Part shown: positions 1-7,859 of the stretch, piece after piece | Position numbering within the stretch: the first letter of the stretch is position 1 | Layout of the letters: each line of letters opens with the position of its first letter | Assembly (NCBI GenBank): GCA_902761265.1 | Contig: CACWJV010000015.1 | Coordinates: forward strand, 1-17,829 | Direction: 5' to 3' | DNA length: 17,829 nt | Origin: Oscillospiraceae bacterium | Lineage (GTDB): Bacteria; Bacillota; Clostridia; Oscillospirales; Acutalibacteraceae | Notes under the pieces: generated by a model | Told to the model about the DNA's origin: nothing | The model's input: only the letters and a program-made list of their open reading frames with translations | The model's database searches: none | Translations under genes and position numbers: made by a program

Positions 1-1505
1 CGCTGCGCTTCGCCGCTGTCGAACTTCCAAAGATAGCTGGAAATCGGGATCTGAAACGGCTTCACATAGACCTTTTCGGGCGCAATATGATAGCCCTGCA
101 AAATTTCCCGCATCCGCTCCAGGCTGACGCCGGGCATTTCAATCGTCTGCTCAAAGGTATGACTTTCCGGCGCACCGGGCAGCAGGCTGTACTTTGTGTT
201 TTCTTCAGACAGTTTCCAGACGTAGATCGTCAGTCCTTTCGAAGCGTCATACGTTGTGAAGCTGTCCGTAGTCAGGCGTGTGGTCGGCACGGGTGCATTT
301 TCAGCCGTCTTTTCGTCGTCCGGTGTACTTACTATCAAGATATTATGAAACGTGGACAGGATTGGCGGATAGGTTTCCAAAATTGGTGCGTTCATCGGAT
401 AGTCCACCCGCAGCACTGTTCCCGCCGCCGGGTGCAGCGATTCCCACTGCGTGCCGGTAAAATCCAAATCCACTTCTGTGCCCTGTTTCCATGTGCCGGC
501 GTCGCGGTTGATTTTTACGCGAACGCCGCCACTATGCGTCTTCGTCACAGTCGCTTCAAAGGATAAGGTGATGCCGGACGCGATCCAGTCTTCGCCGGTT
601 TGCACAGGCGAAGCCGGATCGATATTGTCCGAAGCAACTTCATACACGTCGCCCATGTAGCAAATCGCGTGTACATAGGGCATCTGCTCCGGGCTGGACT
701 CCGCAACCGGGTAGTTGAAATAGACCGTCACATATTCACCTTCCGACGCCATGGAGCTCTGTCCGGAATAAGTCTCGGTGTTGACCACAACGCCGTTCGA
801 AAATAAATTCTCACGTGTCGGCATCATCAGCCGTGTGCGCTTCCCCGGCCTGTCCGTGACGCGGGCATTGAAGCAGTGCAGCTCGTTCGGCTGCTCGCGT
901 CCCCCGTCGTGATACAGCAGATCGCCGGTTTCGGCGCTGAACAGCATCAGTTCGCGCACCTCGTCGGAGCCGAAAACCTCCTTGACAAAGAGCAGTGAAT
1001 TCGTGTCGTGCAGCATTGCCGTCCGGTATACATACCGCACGCCGTTTTCAAGCTGCTCGCGCGTGCCAAGCGTCAGCTCATACAGGCCCTCCATCCGACC
1101 GAGCTCGTTCGTCAGCTTGTTGCTGACCTCGGCGGTCAGGTTCGGCAACTGCAAATCAAGCTGATTGTACGGCACAATCCTTACGTCGCGGCCGCGGCTG
1201 ATGGTTTTGAGATAGGCTTTTGCCTGCGCTTCGCACTGGCGCGTCACTGCGTCGCGGTCGCTTTGCGTCGGGTTCAGCGCGCGGGATTCCAGCTTTTTCG
1301 GGAACATCCGCTTGATCGACGGCGCGTTTTCGCTGCCGTCACGCGGATAGTCGATCTGCTTACAGGCGTAGCCGCCGTCGCGTTGTTCCATCGTCAGCAC
1401 GTCCACCGACCAGTGCCCCGACACGTCGGTGAAATAACCGTTGATAAAGCCGTAGCGCTCAAAGCCGTGGTAGAGATAGACCGTCCATGTGCTGCCGTTT
1501 TGTGG
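1..1505 (-). pseudogene. Downstream, frame-shifted part of the M56 metalloprotease gene; partial at left edge
   Basis: Read on the minus strand in the frame whose codons begin at 1505, 1502 and so on down to 5, this stretch has no stop codon for about 501 codons and runs off the window. It is the frame +1 relative to the M56 gene that enters from 2949. Its first residues read PQNGSTWTVYLYHGFERYGF, a sensible continuation of the M56 sensor region. Later parts include a GRDVRIVPYNQLDL segment, LMLFSAETGDLLYHDGG and HTFEQTIEMPGVSLERM, all with ordinary composition. I see no SxxK or KTG motif of a penicillin-binding sensor domain, and I do not recognise the fold. It is probably extracytoplasmic, because the whole region lies after the last membrane segment of the M56 part. 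It has no start codon of its own with a ribosome binding site near the junction. It is therefore either the rest of a gene broken by an indel or an intact gene with a sequencing error. Confidence 0.72.
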
Positions 1506-2949
1506 CGCATTCGCCGCCCCAATAGCCGTCGGCGTTGTCTTTGAGAATCGCTTCGTGGATTGCGTCGTCCATCCCGTCGGGCAGCGGCACGAGCGCGTTG
1601 GGTTCTTCCGGGGATGTTATTTTGAAATCGAACCACAGGAGATGCGGGTAGCTGTTCTCCGGCTCGTCGGCGAACCGAAAGTGCACCTGAAAGCGATAGG
1701 CGCCGGGCGCTGTGCAGTCGCAAAACACGGAGGGTGTATAGTTGTAGGTTTGTTGTTCCTGCGCCGGCAACTGAAACCGGAGCGTCGTATCCCAGTCATT
1801 GTTCCGGACCTCCAGCGGCGCATAGGCGCCGTCGGCCTCGCGCAGCATCCACACGGTTTCATTCGCCTCAATCGGCTGATCGCTGTTGTTGACATAGGTC
1901 ACTTCCAGGCGCAGCGTCTGCCGGTCCAGAGACACAGACTCCGGCTGCACGGCTACAGCTTCGCTGTCACTGCCGATATCCAGCACGGTCGCCTGTGCAG
2001 GTGCTCGTTCCTTCGGAATGGTCATAAAGCACACCGCCACAACCGCAGAGGCGACCAGCGCGAGCAAAATCACCCAGAAGGCGGGCTTTTTGTAGTTCAA
2101 TACGGATTTGATCCGCGCCTTGACGCCCACTTCGCCGAACGCGACCGGGCACGCACGCACCAGATGGCGCGGCGCGCTGCACCGCAGCAGGGCCGACGCA
2201 TACTCTTTTTTGATGTCGCTCCCCTGCTGCCGCAGCACCCGTTCGTCGCACGCGAGCTCGATATCGCGGCACAGCAGCACATAGACGACCCAAAGCACCG
2301 GGTGGAACCAATAGACGCTCAAAAGCAGAAAGCCGAGCGGTTTCCAAAGATGGTCGCGCCGCTTGAGATGGGCGCGTTCGTGCAGCAAAATCATGGCGCG
2401 GTCGCCTGCGTCGAGCGACGACGGCAGATAGATCCGCGGATGTACCACGCCGAGGATGAACGGCGTGCCCACGCGGTCGCAAATATAGACGTTGCCGTCT
2501 TCCTTCACCGCTTCGCGCACCTGCAGCCGCAAGCGCAGAAAGCTGAACGCGGCATAGAGCAGCATGACCGCTACACCGCAGATCCACACGACGGCGAGCA
2601 CGGTTTTCCAGTCGAGCGCTGTCTGTACGGCGATCTCACGGGTCGGCGCCGCCGGCGCGGCCGCGATTTGCAAAATGGTGTTGACGGTGTTGTCAACCGG
2701 AGGCAGCCCGGTCCGGACATACACCCCGCCGACGTCACTTGACGCCGCAACCGGCGTTTCCGACGGCAAAAGCGAAAAGACCGACCGCAGCGACACCGGC
2801 ACCGCCAGCCGCAGCCCGACCAGCGCCCACAGCGCACACAACAGCTTTTTCGGCGCTTTGCGGAAAATCAGCCGCACCGCGATCAGCGCCAGCGCGAGCC
2901 AGCCGGCCTGCACCGACGCGTTGAGCAAAAACATCGCCAGCGTTTTCAT
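1459..2949 (-). CDS. M56 family (BlaR1/MecR1-like) membrane metalloprotease, N-terminal part before a frameshift
   Basis: The gene encodes a membrane zinc peptidase of the BlaR1/MecR1 type, expected to relay a cell-envelope signal by inactivating its partner repressor. Hydrophobic segments lie at about residues 5-28, 35-60, 117-140, 203-228 and 289-309. The zinc motif HERAH is at 190-194, followed by WFHP (214-217) and ELACDE (231-236), which supplies the likely third ligand, E231. After the last membrane segment comes an Ig-like region (about 335-440; VTYVNNSDQPIEANETVW). The frame then ends with a nonsense tail, KRQHMDGLSLPRL. The real protein clearly continues in another frame (see 1-1505), so the 496-aa length is misleading. 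The ATG at 2949 overlaps the repressor stop as ATGA, so the two genes are cotranscribed and translationally coupled. No beta-lactamase gene is visible nearby. The M56 assignment is certain; whether the gene works depends on the frameshift. Confidence 0.9.
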   Translation of the reverse strand: MKTLAMFLLNASVQAGWLALALIAVRLIFRKAPKKLLCALWALVGLRLAVPVSLRSVFSLLPSETPVAASSDVGGVYVRTGLPPVDNTVNTILQIAAAPAAPTREIAVQTALDWKTVLAVVWICGVAVMLLYAAFSFLRLRLQVREAVKEDGNVYICDRVGTPFILGVVHPRIYLPSSLDAGDRAMILLHERAHLKRRDHLWKPLGFLLLSVYWFHPVLWVVYVLLCRDIELACDERVLRQQGSDIKKEYASALLRCSAPRHLVRACPVAFGEVGVKARIKSVLNYKKPAFWVILLALVASAVVAVCFMTIPKERAPAQATVLDIGSDSEAVAVQPESVSLDRQTLRLEVTYVNNSDQPIEANETVWMLREADGAYAPLEVRNNDWDTTLRFQLPAQEQQTYNYTPSVFCDCTAPGAYRFQVHFRFADEPENSYPHLLWFDFKITSPEEPNALVPLPDGMDDAIHEAILKDNADGYWGGECATKRQHMDGLSLPRL

Positions 2950-3314
2950 GGCGCATCCTCCTCATAACTGTCGATCATCTCTTTGAGCGCGGCAACCTCC
3001 TGCGGCGTGAGCTTTTTGCGCGACGTAAACGCGGCAAGAAACGCCGGCAGCGACCCGGAAAACGTCTCTTGCACAAACTGTTCGCTTTGCGCGCCGTAAT
3101 ACGCGTCGCGGCCAACGACCACGCGGACGGTGCCGCCGTCGTTTTGAAACAGCCCCTTGTCACACAACCGCTTGAGCACGGTGTAGGTCGTGCTCTTTTT
3201 CCAGCCGAGGGCATCCGCCGCCAGCGCCACCAGCGCAGCCGACGGCAGCGGCGCCCGGTTCCAGATGAGATCGGCAAAGCGCGCTTCCACTTCGCCGAGC
3301 TGTACAGTTTTCAT
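2946..3314 (-). CDS. BlaI/MecI/CopY-family transcriptional repressor
   Basis: The 122-aa protein has the size and layout of BlaI/MecI repressors. An N-terminal winged helix (about residues 5-72) carries the family signature around GWKKSTTYTVLKRLCDKGLF, where the STTYTVLKRL helix reads DNA. A C-terminal dimerisation helix region (about 75-120) ends in an acidic stretch. In this family the cognate M56 protease causes cleavage of the repressor when a cell-wall stress signal is sensed. Here the M56 gene follows directly with a 4-base overlap. The start at 3314 has a good ribosome binding site (AGGAGAG, plus-strand 3321-3328). Two matching TACA-N3-TGTA dyads in its own promoter indicate autorepression. 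I do not use the symbol blaI because no beta-lactamase is seen and the regulated targets are unknown. Confidence 0.93.
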   Translation of the reverse strand: MKTVQLGEVEARFADLIWNRAPLPSAALVALAADALGWKKSTTYTVLKRLCDKGLFQNDGGTVRVVVGRDAYYGAQSEQFVQETFSGSLPAFLAAFTSRKKLTPQEVAALKEMIDSYEEDAP

Positions 3315-3334
3315 ACAAATCTCTCCTTTTGGTT

Positions 3335-3386
3335 TACATATTGTAGACTACGCCTTTATTCTACAGCCTGTAGACCGATTTGTCAA
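3335..3386 (-). promoter_or_regulatory. Sigma-A promoter of the repressor operon with two BlaI-type operators
   Basis: On the minus strand a consensus -35 TTGACA (3386-3381) and a -10 TAGAAT (3363-3358) are separated by 17 bases. Operator 1, TACAGCCTGTA (3362-3372), lies within the spacer and belongs to the perfect dyad TCTACAGCCTGTAGA (3360-3374). Operator 2, TACATATTGTA (3335-3345), lies just past the expected transcription start. Both have the form TACA-N3-TGTA and their centres are 27 bases apart. The positions suit repression by the repressor encoded next to them. The sites are seen directly; binding is inferred from the family. Confidence 0.85.
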
Positions 3387-3501
3387 GCCTTTTTTCATTT
3401 TTTCCATCGCGAGCCTTGCGCGGCCGCATGCTGTCTGCGGTGCGGCGTCTGCCCACGTCGGCCCTTTGCCCCCGGCCCTTGACCCTTCTTTCAAATTTCA
3501 C

Positions 3502-3529
3502 TTGTATTTTCCGCGAAGTTTGCTATAAT
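3502..3529 (+). promoter_or_regulatory. Probable sigma-A promoter of the M16-proBA operon
   Basis: A perfect -10 TATAAT (3524-3529) lies 16 bases after TTGTAT (3502-3507). The expected transcription start is about 30 bases before the M16 start codon. The 115 bases between the divergent repressor promoter and this site (3387-3501) show no gene, no clear hairpin and no further TACA-N3-TGTA operator. Confidence 0.7.
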
Positions 3530-3563
3530 AATAAACAAGAGTTCTTTGGAAGGGAGACTGGTC

Positions 3564-4823
3564 ATGCGCGAACGGACACTTTCCAACGGTTTGCGTGTGT
3601 TGCTGCAGCCGCAGCAGCATCTGCGCTCGTGCTATTTCGGCGTGTGGGTGGCCAGCGGCAGTGTGTTTGAAACGCAGGAAAACAACGGCGTCTCCCACTT
3701 TTTGGAACACATCGTTTTTAAGGGCAGCCAGTCGCGCACCGCGCTGGACATTGCGCAGCAGACCGACCGCCTCGGCGCATCCGTCAACGCCTACACCAGT
3801 AAGGAATATACCCACTTTTATACACGCGCGCTGGGCGAACATATCACGGCGGCGGCGGAGATTTTGCTCGATATGCTGCTGCACCCGCGGCTCGACCCGA
3901 ACGATATTGAAACGGAGCGCGGCGTGATTTTGGAAGAGATCAGCATGTGCGAAGACGATCCGGGCGATCTGTGCTACGAACTGTCCGAGTCTTCGCTCTT
4001 TCGGGGCAGTCCCTATGCGTTTGAGATTCTCGGCAGCAAAGAGAGCGTCAAAGCGATGCAGCGCGCCCAGTTCCGGCAGCAGCTCGACCGCTGCTATACG
4101 GCAAAGCGGATCGTAATCGGCGTCAGCGGCGCATTCGACGAAACCGAGATTCTGTCTCTGCTTGAGCACACCGTCGGCACACTGCCGCCGGGCGACGCGC
4201 CCGACTACCCCGCCCTTTCGTTAAAGCAGGGAATCTATCTGAAAAAAGCGCGGTTTGAACAGACGCATCTGCTGCTGACGTTTCCCGGCATTCCGATCGA
4301 GCATCCCGATCTGTATACGCTGCAGGTGGTGCTGTTTTTGCTGGGCACCGGCGCGTCATCGCGGCTCAATCAGCGCATCCGCGAACAGCTCGGGCTGGTC
4401 TATCAGATCGACGCGTGGGCAGGCCGCTATCTTTCGGGCGGCTATCTCGCGGTGTCGCTGTCTCTCGGCGGCGCGAACCAAAAGCAGGCTTTGGAAGAAA
4501 CCTGCCGCATTCTGCGTGAGCTACCCCTAAGCATCACCGAGGACGAGCTGCTGATTGCAAAAGAAAAACTGCTCTCCGGTCTTGTCATGAGCCGCGAACA
4601 ACCGCACAACGCACTGGTCTCCTGCGGCCAGCAGCTACTGCTCAAAGGACACATCCTCAGCGACGAAGCGCTGCTGCAGGGCATTCGCAGTGTGACGCTG
4701 CCGCAGGCAAAAGACGCCGCCATGCGCTATCTCGATCTTGAAAAAGCGTCGTTGACGGCCGTTGGACAAACAAAATCCGAAGCCTTTTACAAGGCGATCT
4801 TGTTGGGAGAGACAACCGTATGA
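3564..4823 (+). CDS. M16 family zinc peptidase (insulinase/processing-peptidase type)
   Basis: The predicted 419-aa protein is the half-size bacterial M16 peptidase, like the YmxG group. The inverted zinc motif HFLEH (HxxEH) is at residues 45-49, preceded by SNGLRVLL and by GSVFETQENNGVSH. The distal glutamate lies in ERGVILEEI (E125 is the best candidate). The C-terminal half has the usual REQLGLVYQIDAWAG segment. No signal peptide or membrane helix is seen, so it is probably cytoplasmic. I chose the ATG at 3564 over the upstream in-frame TTG at 3546 because GGAAGGGAG (3549-3556) is correctly spaced for 3564. The end overlaps the proB start by ATGA, so it is coupled to proline synthesis genes. 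That linkage may be only transcriptional, as M16 peptidases have no known role in making proline. The substrate is unknown. Confidence 0.93.
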   Translation: MRERTLSNGLRVLLQPQQHLRSCYFGVWVASGSVFETQENNGVSHFLEHIVFKGSQSRTALDIAQQTDRLGASVNAYTSKEYTHFYTRALGEHITAAAEILLDMLLHPRLDPNDIETERGVILEEISMCEDDPGDLCYELSESSLFRGSPYAFEILGSKESVKAMQRAQFRQQLDRCYTAKRIVIGVSGAFDETEILSLLEHTVGTLPPGDAPDYPALSLKQGIYLKKARFEQTHLLLTFPGIPIEHPDLYTLQVVLFLLGTGASSRLNQRIREQLGLVYQIDAWAGRYLSGGYLAVSLSLGGANQKQALEETCRILRELPLSITEDELLIAKEKLLSGLVMSREQPHNALVSCGQQLLLKGHILSDEALLQGIRSVTLPQAKDAAMRYLDLEKASLTAVGQTKSEAFYKAILLGETTV

Positions 4824-5596
4824 AACCCGTGAAACGCATTGTGGTCAAGGTCGGCACTTCGACGCTGACATACGAAACAGGAAAAACGAACATTCGCCGC
4901 ATGATGAAGCTTTGCTCTGTGCTTGCCGATCTGCACAACGCCGGGCTCGACGTCGTGCTGGTCACGTCGGGCGCCATCGGCGTGGGCGTGGGCAAGCTCG
5001 GTCTCAACGAAAAGCCGCAGGACATCCCCGGCCGGCAGGCGGCCGCCTGTGTGGGCCAGACGGAGCTGATGTTCATGTATGACAAATTCTTTTCGGAATA
5101 CGGTCAGAAGATCGGTCAGCTTTTGGTCACCAAAAGCGACTTTGAACAGCCGGAGCGCCGCGAAAATCTTTCCAACGCGTTTCAAAAGCTGTTTGAATAC
5201 GGCGCGATCCCGGTCGTCAACGAAAACGACTCCGTGGCCACGGAGGAGATCGTCTACGGCGACAACGACAGTCTGTCCGCCATCGTCGCCGTTTTGACGG
5301 GCGCGGATCTGCTCGTGATATTGACCGACATCGACGGTTTGTTTGACGCAAACCCCCACGAAGACCCCGACGCGCGGCTGATCCCGGTTGTGGAAACGAT
5401 CACGCCCGAGATCGAAGCGCTGTGCGGCGGCGCAGGCACGTCGCGCGGCACCGGCGGCATGCTGACCAAAGTCCACGCCGCAAAGACCGCCACAGCGGCC
5501 GGCATCCCGGTCGTTGTGATGAACGGCAGCGCGCCGCAGGATCTCTATCGCGTGATCGACGGTCACCAGACCGGCACACTGTTTTTAGGAAAGTGA
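4820..5596 (+). CDS. proB: Glutamate 5-kinase (ProB), short form without a PUA domain
   Basis: ProB phosphorylates glutamate to gamma-glutamyl phosphate with ATP, the first step of proline synthesis in the cytoplasm. The 258-aa protein is a single amino-acid-kinase domain. KVGTSTL (10-16) is the phosphate-binding start, and VTSGAIGVG (48-56), NEND (134-137), YGDND (146-150), TDIDGLFDANP (169-179) and GTGGM (210-214) follow in the family order. The C-terminal PUA domain of the long, roughly 370-aa E. coli-type enzyme is absent, as in many Gram-positive ProB proteins. Its ATG overlaps the M16 stop codon by four bases, and proA follows 10 bases after its stop. The two enzymes hand over a labile acyl phosphate, so the tight proBA coupling makes sense. 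Confidence 0.97.
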   Translation: MKPVKRIVVKVGTSTLTYETGKTNIRRMMKLCSVLADLHNAGLDVVLVTSGAIGVGVGKLGLNEKPQDIPGRQAAACVGQTELMFMYDKFFSEYGQKIGQLLVTKSDFEQPERRENLSNAFQKLFEYGAIPVVNENDSVATEEIVYGDNDSLSAIVAVLTGADLLVILTDIDGLFDANPHEDPDARLIPVVETITPEIEALCGGAGTSRGTGGMLTKVHAAKTATAAGIPVVVMNGSAPQDLYRVIDGHQTGTLFLGK

Positions 5597-5606
5597 GGTA
5601 CCAGAT

Positions 5607-6845
5607 ATGCTGGAAGCACTCGGAAAACGCGCAAAAGACGCAAGCCGTATTTTGATGACGGCAAGCACAACCCAAAAAAACGCGGCGCTGTCCGCCATTG
5701 CGGCGGCGTTTGCAAAAAACAAGGATTACATACTCGCGGAAAATGAAAAGGATCTTGCGGCGGCCAAAGAGACCGGCATGCCCAAAGCGATGCTCGACCG
5801 GCTCGCGCTCAACGACGTGCGTGTACAGGGGTTGTCTGACGCGGCATCTGACGTAATGGCGCTCGAAGACCCCATCGGCAAAATCCGCAGCGGCACCACG
5901 CGGCCGAACGGACTGCTGATTGAAAAGGTCAGCGTGCCGCTCGGCGTGGTAGCGGTGATCTATGAGGCGCGGCCCAATGTGACGGCGGAGGCCGCCACGC
6001 TGTGTCTCAAATCCGGCAACTGTGTGATTTTGCGCGGCGGCAAAGAAGCGCTGCGCTCCAACATCGCCATTGCGGAAACGATGCGCAAAGCGATCGCGTC
6101 GGTCGGTCTGCCGCGCGACTGCGTGCAGCTTGTGGAGGACACGACGCGCGATTCCGCCAACGCGCTGATGACGCTGACCGACTATGTCGACGTTCTGATC
6201 CCGCGCGGCGGCGCAGGACTCATCCGCGCCTGTGTGGAGCACGCGCAGGTGCCGCTGATTGAAACCGGCACCGGCAACTGCCACGTTTATGTGGACAAGG
6301 ACGCCGATCTGGATATGGCGCACCGCATCATCTTCAACGCGAAGGTGTCGCGGCCGTCGGTGTGCAATGCGTGCGAAAGTCTGGTCATCCACCGCGACGT
6401 GGCCGAAGCGGCGATTCCGCCGATTGTCTCGTCGCTGCAAAGCGCCGGCGTTTTGATCCACGGCGACGAAACCGTCTGCGCGCTGGTCGACGGCGCAGTA
6501 CCCGCAACGGAAGAGGACTACGGCAAAGAATACCTCGGCTATGAAATCAGCATCCGCGTAGTGGATTCCATCGACGAAGCGATCGCGCATATCACGCGCT
6601 ATTCCACCGGCCACAGCGAATGCATCGTGACCGATTCCGTGTCGGCCGCGCAGCAGTTCACATCGCAGATTGACGCGGCGGCGGTCTATGTCAACGCGTC
6701 CACGCGCTTCACCGACGGCGGCTGCTTCGGGTTCGGCGCGGAGATCGGCATTTCCACCCAAAAGCTGCACGCACGCGGCCCGCTCGGGCTGCAGCAGCTC
6801 ACGAGTGAAAAATATATCGTGCGCGGCAACGGACAGATCCGCTGA
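5607..6845 (+). CDS. proA: Gamma-glutamyl phosphate reductase (ProA)
   Basis: ProA reduces gamma-glutamyl phosphate with NADPH to glutamate semialdehyde, which cyclises to the proline precursor pyrroline-5-carboxylate. The 412-aa length is normal for the family. Recognisable parts are PLGVVAVIYEARPNVT (111-126), GNCVILRGGKEA (137-148), LIPRGGAGLI (197-206), ETGTGNCHVYVD (219-230), and NAKVSRPSVCNACE, with the catalytic cysteine at C253. DGGCFGFGAEIGISTQKLHARGP near the end is the usual closing block. The ATG at 5607 has a GAGG element that overlaps the proB stop region. Nothing looks truncated. The next gene begins 9 bases after its stop, so the operon continues. Confidence 0.98.
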   Translation: MLEALGKRAKDASRILMTASTTQKNAALSAIAAAFAKNKDYILAENEKDLAAAKETGMPKAMLDRLALNDVRVQGLSDAASDVMALEDPIGKIRSGTTRPNGLLIEKVSVPLGVVAVIYEARPNVTAEAATLCLKSGNCVILRGGKEALRSNIAIAETMRKAIASVGLPRDCVQLVEDTTRDSANALMTLTDYVDVLIPRGGAGLIRACVEHAQVPLIETGTGNCHVYVDKDADLDMAHRIIFNAKVSRPSVCNACESLVIHRDVAEAAIPPIVSSLQSAGVLIHGDETVCALVDGAVPATEEDYGKEYLGYEISIRVVDSIDEAIAHITRYSTGHSECIVTDSVSAAQQFTSQIDAAAVYVNASTRFTDGGCFGFGAEIGISTQKLHARGPLGLQQLTSEKYIVRGNGQIR

Positions 6846-6854
6846 GGACAGCCT

Positions 6855-7514
6855 ATGGAACAAAGCAAAAAAAGAAAAGCGCTCAACTACATCGTGGGCG
6901 CGCTGATTTTGATCTTCGTCGGTATCGGTCTTGTCAGCACGGTACGCTTTTTGAGCAGCCATGTGCAGCATCTCTCGCTGCGCGAACAGCAGCGCGAACA
7001 GTTTCGCACGATGCTGCGCCCGGTCGTGATGAACGATCCCGCTACGTTCGACGACGTCTCGCTGGCCAATCCCGACGAGCTGCTGTCGATCGCGATTTGG
7101 AACATTCTTTTACAAAATCCCGACCCCGACCGCTACGACTTTGCGGACGGCCAAATGCTGCTGCCGCAGACGGAAGTGGAGGAAAGTTTGCAAAGCCTGT
7201 TCGGCACGGACGTCTCCGTCAAACATACAACGGTCGACGGCGGCGGTGTGACGTTCAGCTATGCCGAAAAAAAGCGCTGCTACACGATTCCGATTACAGG
7301 CATCACGCCGATCTATTCCCCGCGCATCGACGACATGACGGTCAGCGGCGACCGGGTGGTGCTGACGGTCGGCTATCTGTCGGGCGAAGACGTGACCCAA
7401 AACGAAAACGGCGAGCTTGTTCTGCCGGAGCCGGCAAAGCGGATGCGTATCACCCTGCGCCGCGGCGCGGAGAATCAGTTGTTTATCAGTGCAATTCAGG
7501 ACATCTATTCCTAA
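6855..7514 (+). CDS. Membrane-anchored protein of unknown function
   Basis: I do not recognise this 219-aa protein. A short basic N-terminus (KKRK) is followed by one hydrophobic helix at about residues 11-33 (YIVGALILIFVGIGLVSTV). A probable stalk comes next, rich in Leu, Arg and Gln (about 35-52). The remaining roughly 165 residues should lie outside the cell. They are beta-rich in appearance, with GGGVTFSYAEKKRCYTIPIT and DRVVLTVGYLSG, and contain one cysteine. The topology suggests a bitopic, uncleaved anchor. Its start is supported by GAGGA 9 bases upstream, overlapping the proA stop. It is the last gene of the M16-proB-proA operon. No clear terminator lies directly after it, so some readthrough into the small genes downstream is possible. 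Confidence 0.85.
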   Translation: MEQSKKRKALNYIVGALILIFVGIGLVSTVRFLSSHVQHLSLREQQREQFRTMLRPVVMNDPATFDDVSLANPDELLSIAIWNILLQNPDPDRYDFADGQMLLPQTEVEESLQSLFGTDVSVKHTTVDGGGVTFSYAEKKRCYTIPITGITPIYSPRIDDMTVSGDRVVLTVGYLSGEDVTQNENGELVLPEPAKRMRITLRRGAENQLFISAIQDIYS

Positions 7515-7520
7515 ATTCAT

Positions 7521-7569
7521 AATTTGTTTACAGTATTCACACGATTGTTACATATTCTTGCGGTACACT
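7521..7569 (+). promoter_or_regulatory. Upstream control region of small gene 1, sharing two boxes with small gene 2
   Basis: AATTTGTTTACA starts at 7521 and GGTACACT starts at 7562, 41 bases later. The same two boxes occur with the same 41-base spacing before small gene 2. A second copy of the first element, TTGTTACATATTC, follows at 7545-7557. TACACT could be a weak -10, but no sigma-A -35 sits at 16-18 bases, so an activator or an alternative sigma factor is plausible. The control role is inferred from conservation between the two sites. Confidence 0.55.
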
Positions 7570-7600
7570 TTTGACAAATAAAACAAATGGAGGTTTTACT

Positions 7601-7777
7601 ATGGATTTCAGCGCAATTCTCGGCCAACTCGGCGAAGCCCTCAAAGGCATCGACTGGCAGTCGATCATCACCGCCATCTCCGAAATGGCAAAACAGTTGA
7701 TGGAAATGCTCAAGCCGTTGCTTGGCAACCTCACCGCCGGCACAACCACACCGACCACGCCGACCCAGAACGCATAA
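7601..7777 (+). CDS. Small amphipathic peptide 1 (58 aa), unknown function
   Basis: The ATG at 7601 is preceded by GGAGG (7589-7593) at good spacing, which supports this start over the in-frame TTG at 7571. The 58-aa product has no signal peptide. Residues 3-44 read as one or two amphipathic helices, with Ile, Leu and Met recurring every three to four residues (for example SIITAISEMAKQLMEMLKPL). They are followed by a Thr/Pro-rich tail (45-57: TAGTTTPTTPTQN). Charged residues are D2, E12, D18, E28 and E35 against K15, K31 and K38. The gene has its own control region and a terminator right after it, so it is a free-standing unit. It starts MDF and the next small gene starts MDL, with a similar helical pattern, so they may be distant paralogues. 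Possible roles include a membrane-active or leaderless bacteriocin-like peptide, a self-assembling peptide, or a type I toxin. The sequence does not decide between them. Confidence 0.72.
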   Translation: MDFSAILGQLGEALKGIDWQSIITAISEMAKQLMEMLKPLLGNLTAGTTTPTTPTQNA

Positions 7778-7800
7778 CAACAATCGAACCACAAAGAAAG

Positions 7801-7829
7801 CAGTGTTCCAAACGGGGCGCTGTTTTTTT
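7801..7829 (+). terminator. Rho-independent terminator of small gene 1
   Basis: CAGTGTTCC (7801-7809) pairs with GGGGCGCTG (7814-7822) through nine pairs, three of them G-U, around an AAAC loop. Seven Ts follow (7823-7829). It begins 23 bases after the stop codon. Confidence 0.85.
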
Positions 7830-7859
7830 GTCCTTCCGGGCGCTTTACGCCAAATTAAC

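Noticed and set aside
1490..1525. Programmed ribosomal frameshift in the M56 gene
   Set aside because: There is no convincing slippery heptamer or downstream pseudoknot, and the family does not use frameshifting. An indel or sequencing error is simpler.
1489..2742. Plus-strand open frame (417 codons) opposite the M56 gene
   Set aside because: It lies antisense to clear M56 motifs (HERAH, ELACDE). The composition is shadow-like and no start site supports it.
5400..6971. Long minus-strand open frame (523 codons) opposite proA and the end of proB
   Set aside because: It mirrors the GC-rich codons of proBA, its protein is rich in His/Arg/Asp with no motif, and ProA has full-length family motifs on the plus strand.
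7571..7600. TTG start for a longer small peptide 1
   Set aside because: It lacks a ribosome binding site, while ATG 7601 has GGAGG at the right distance. The extra residues would also break the MD-type start shared with peptide 2.
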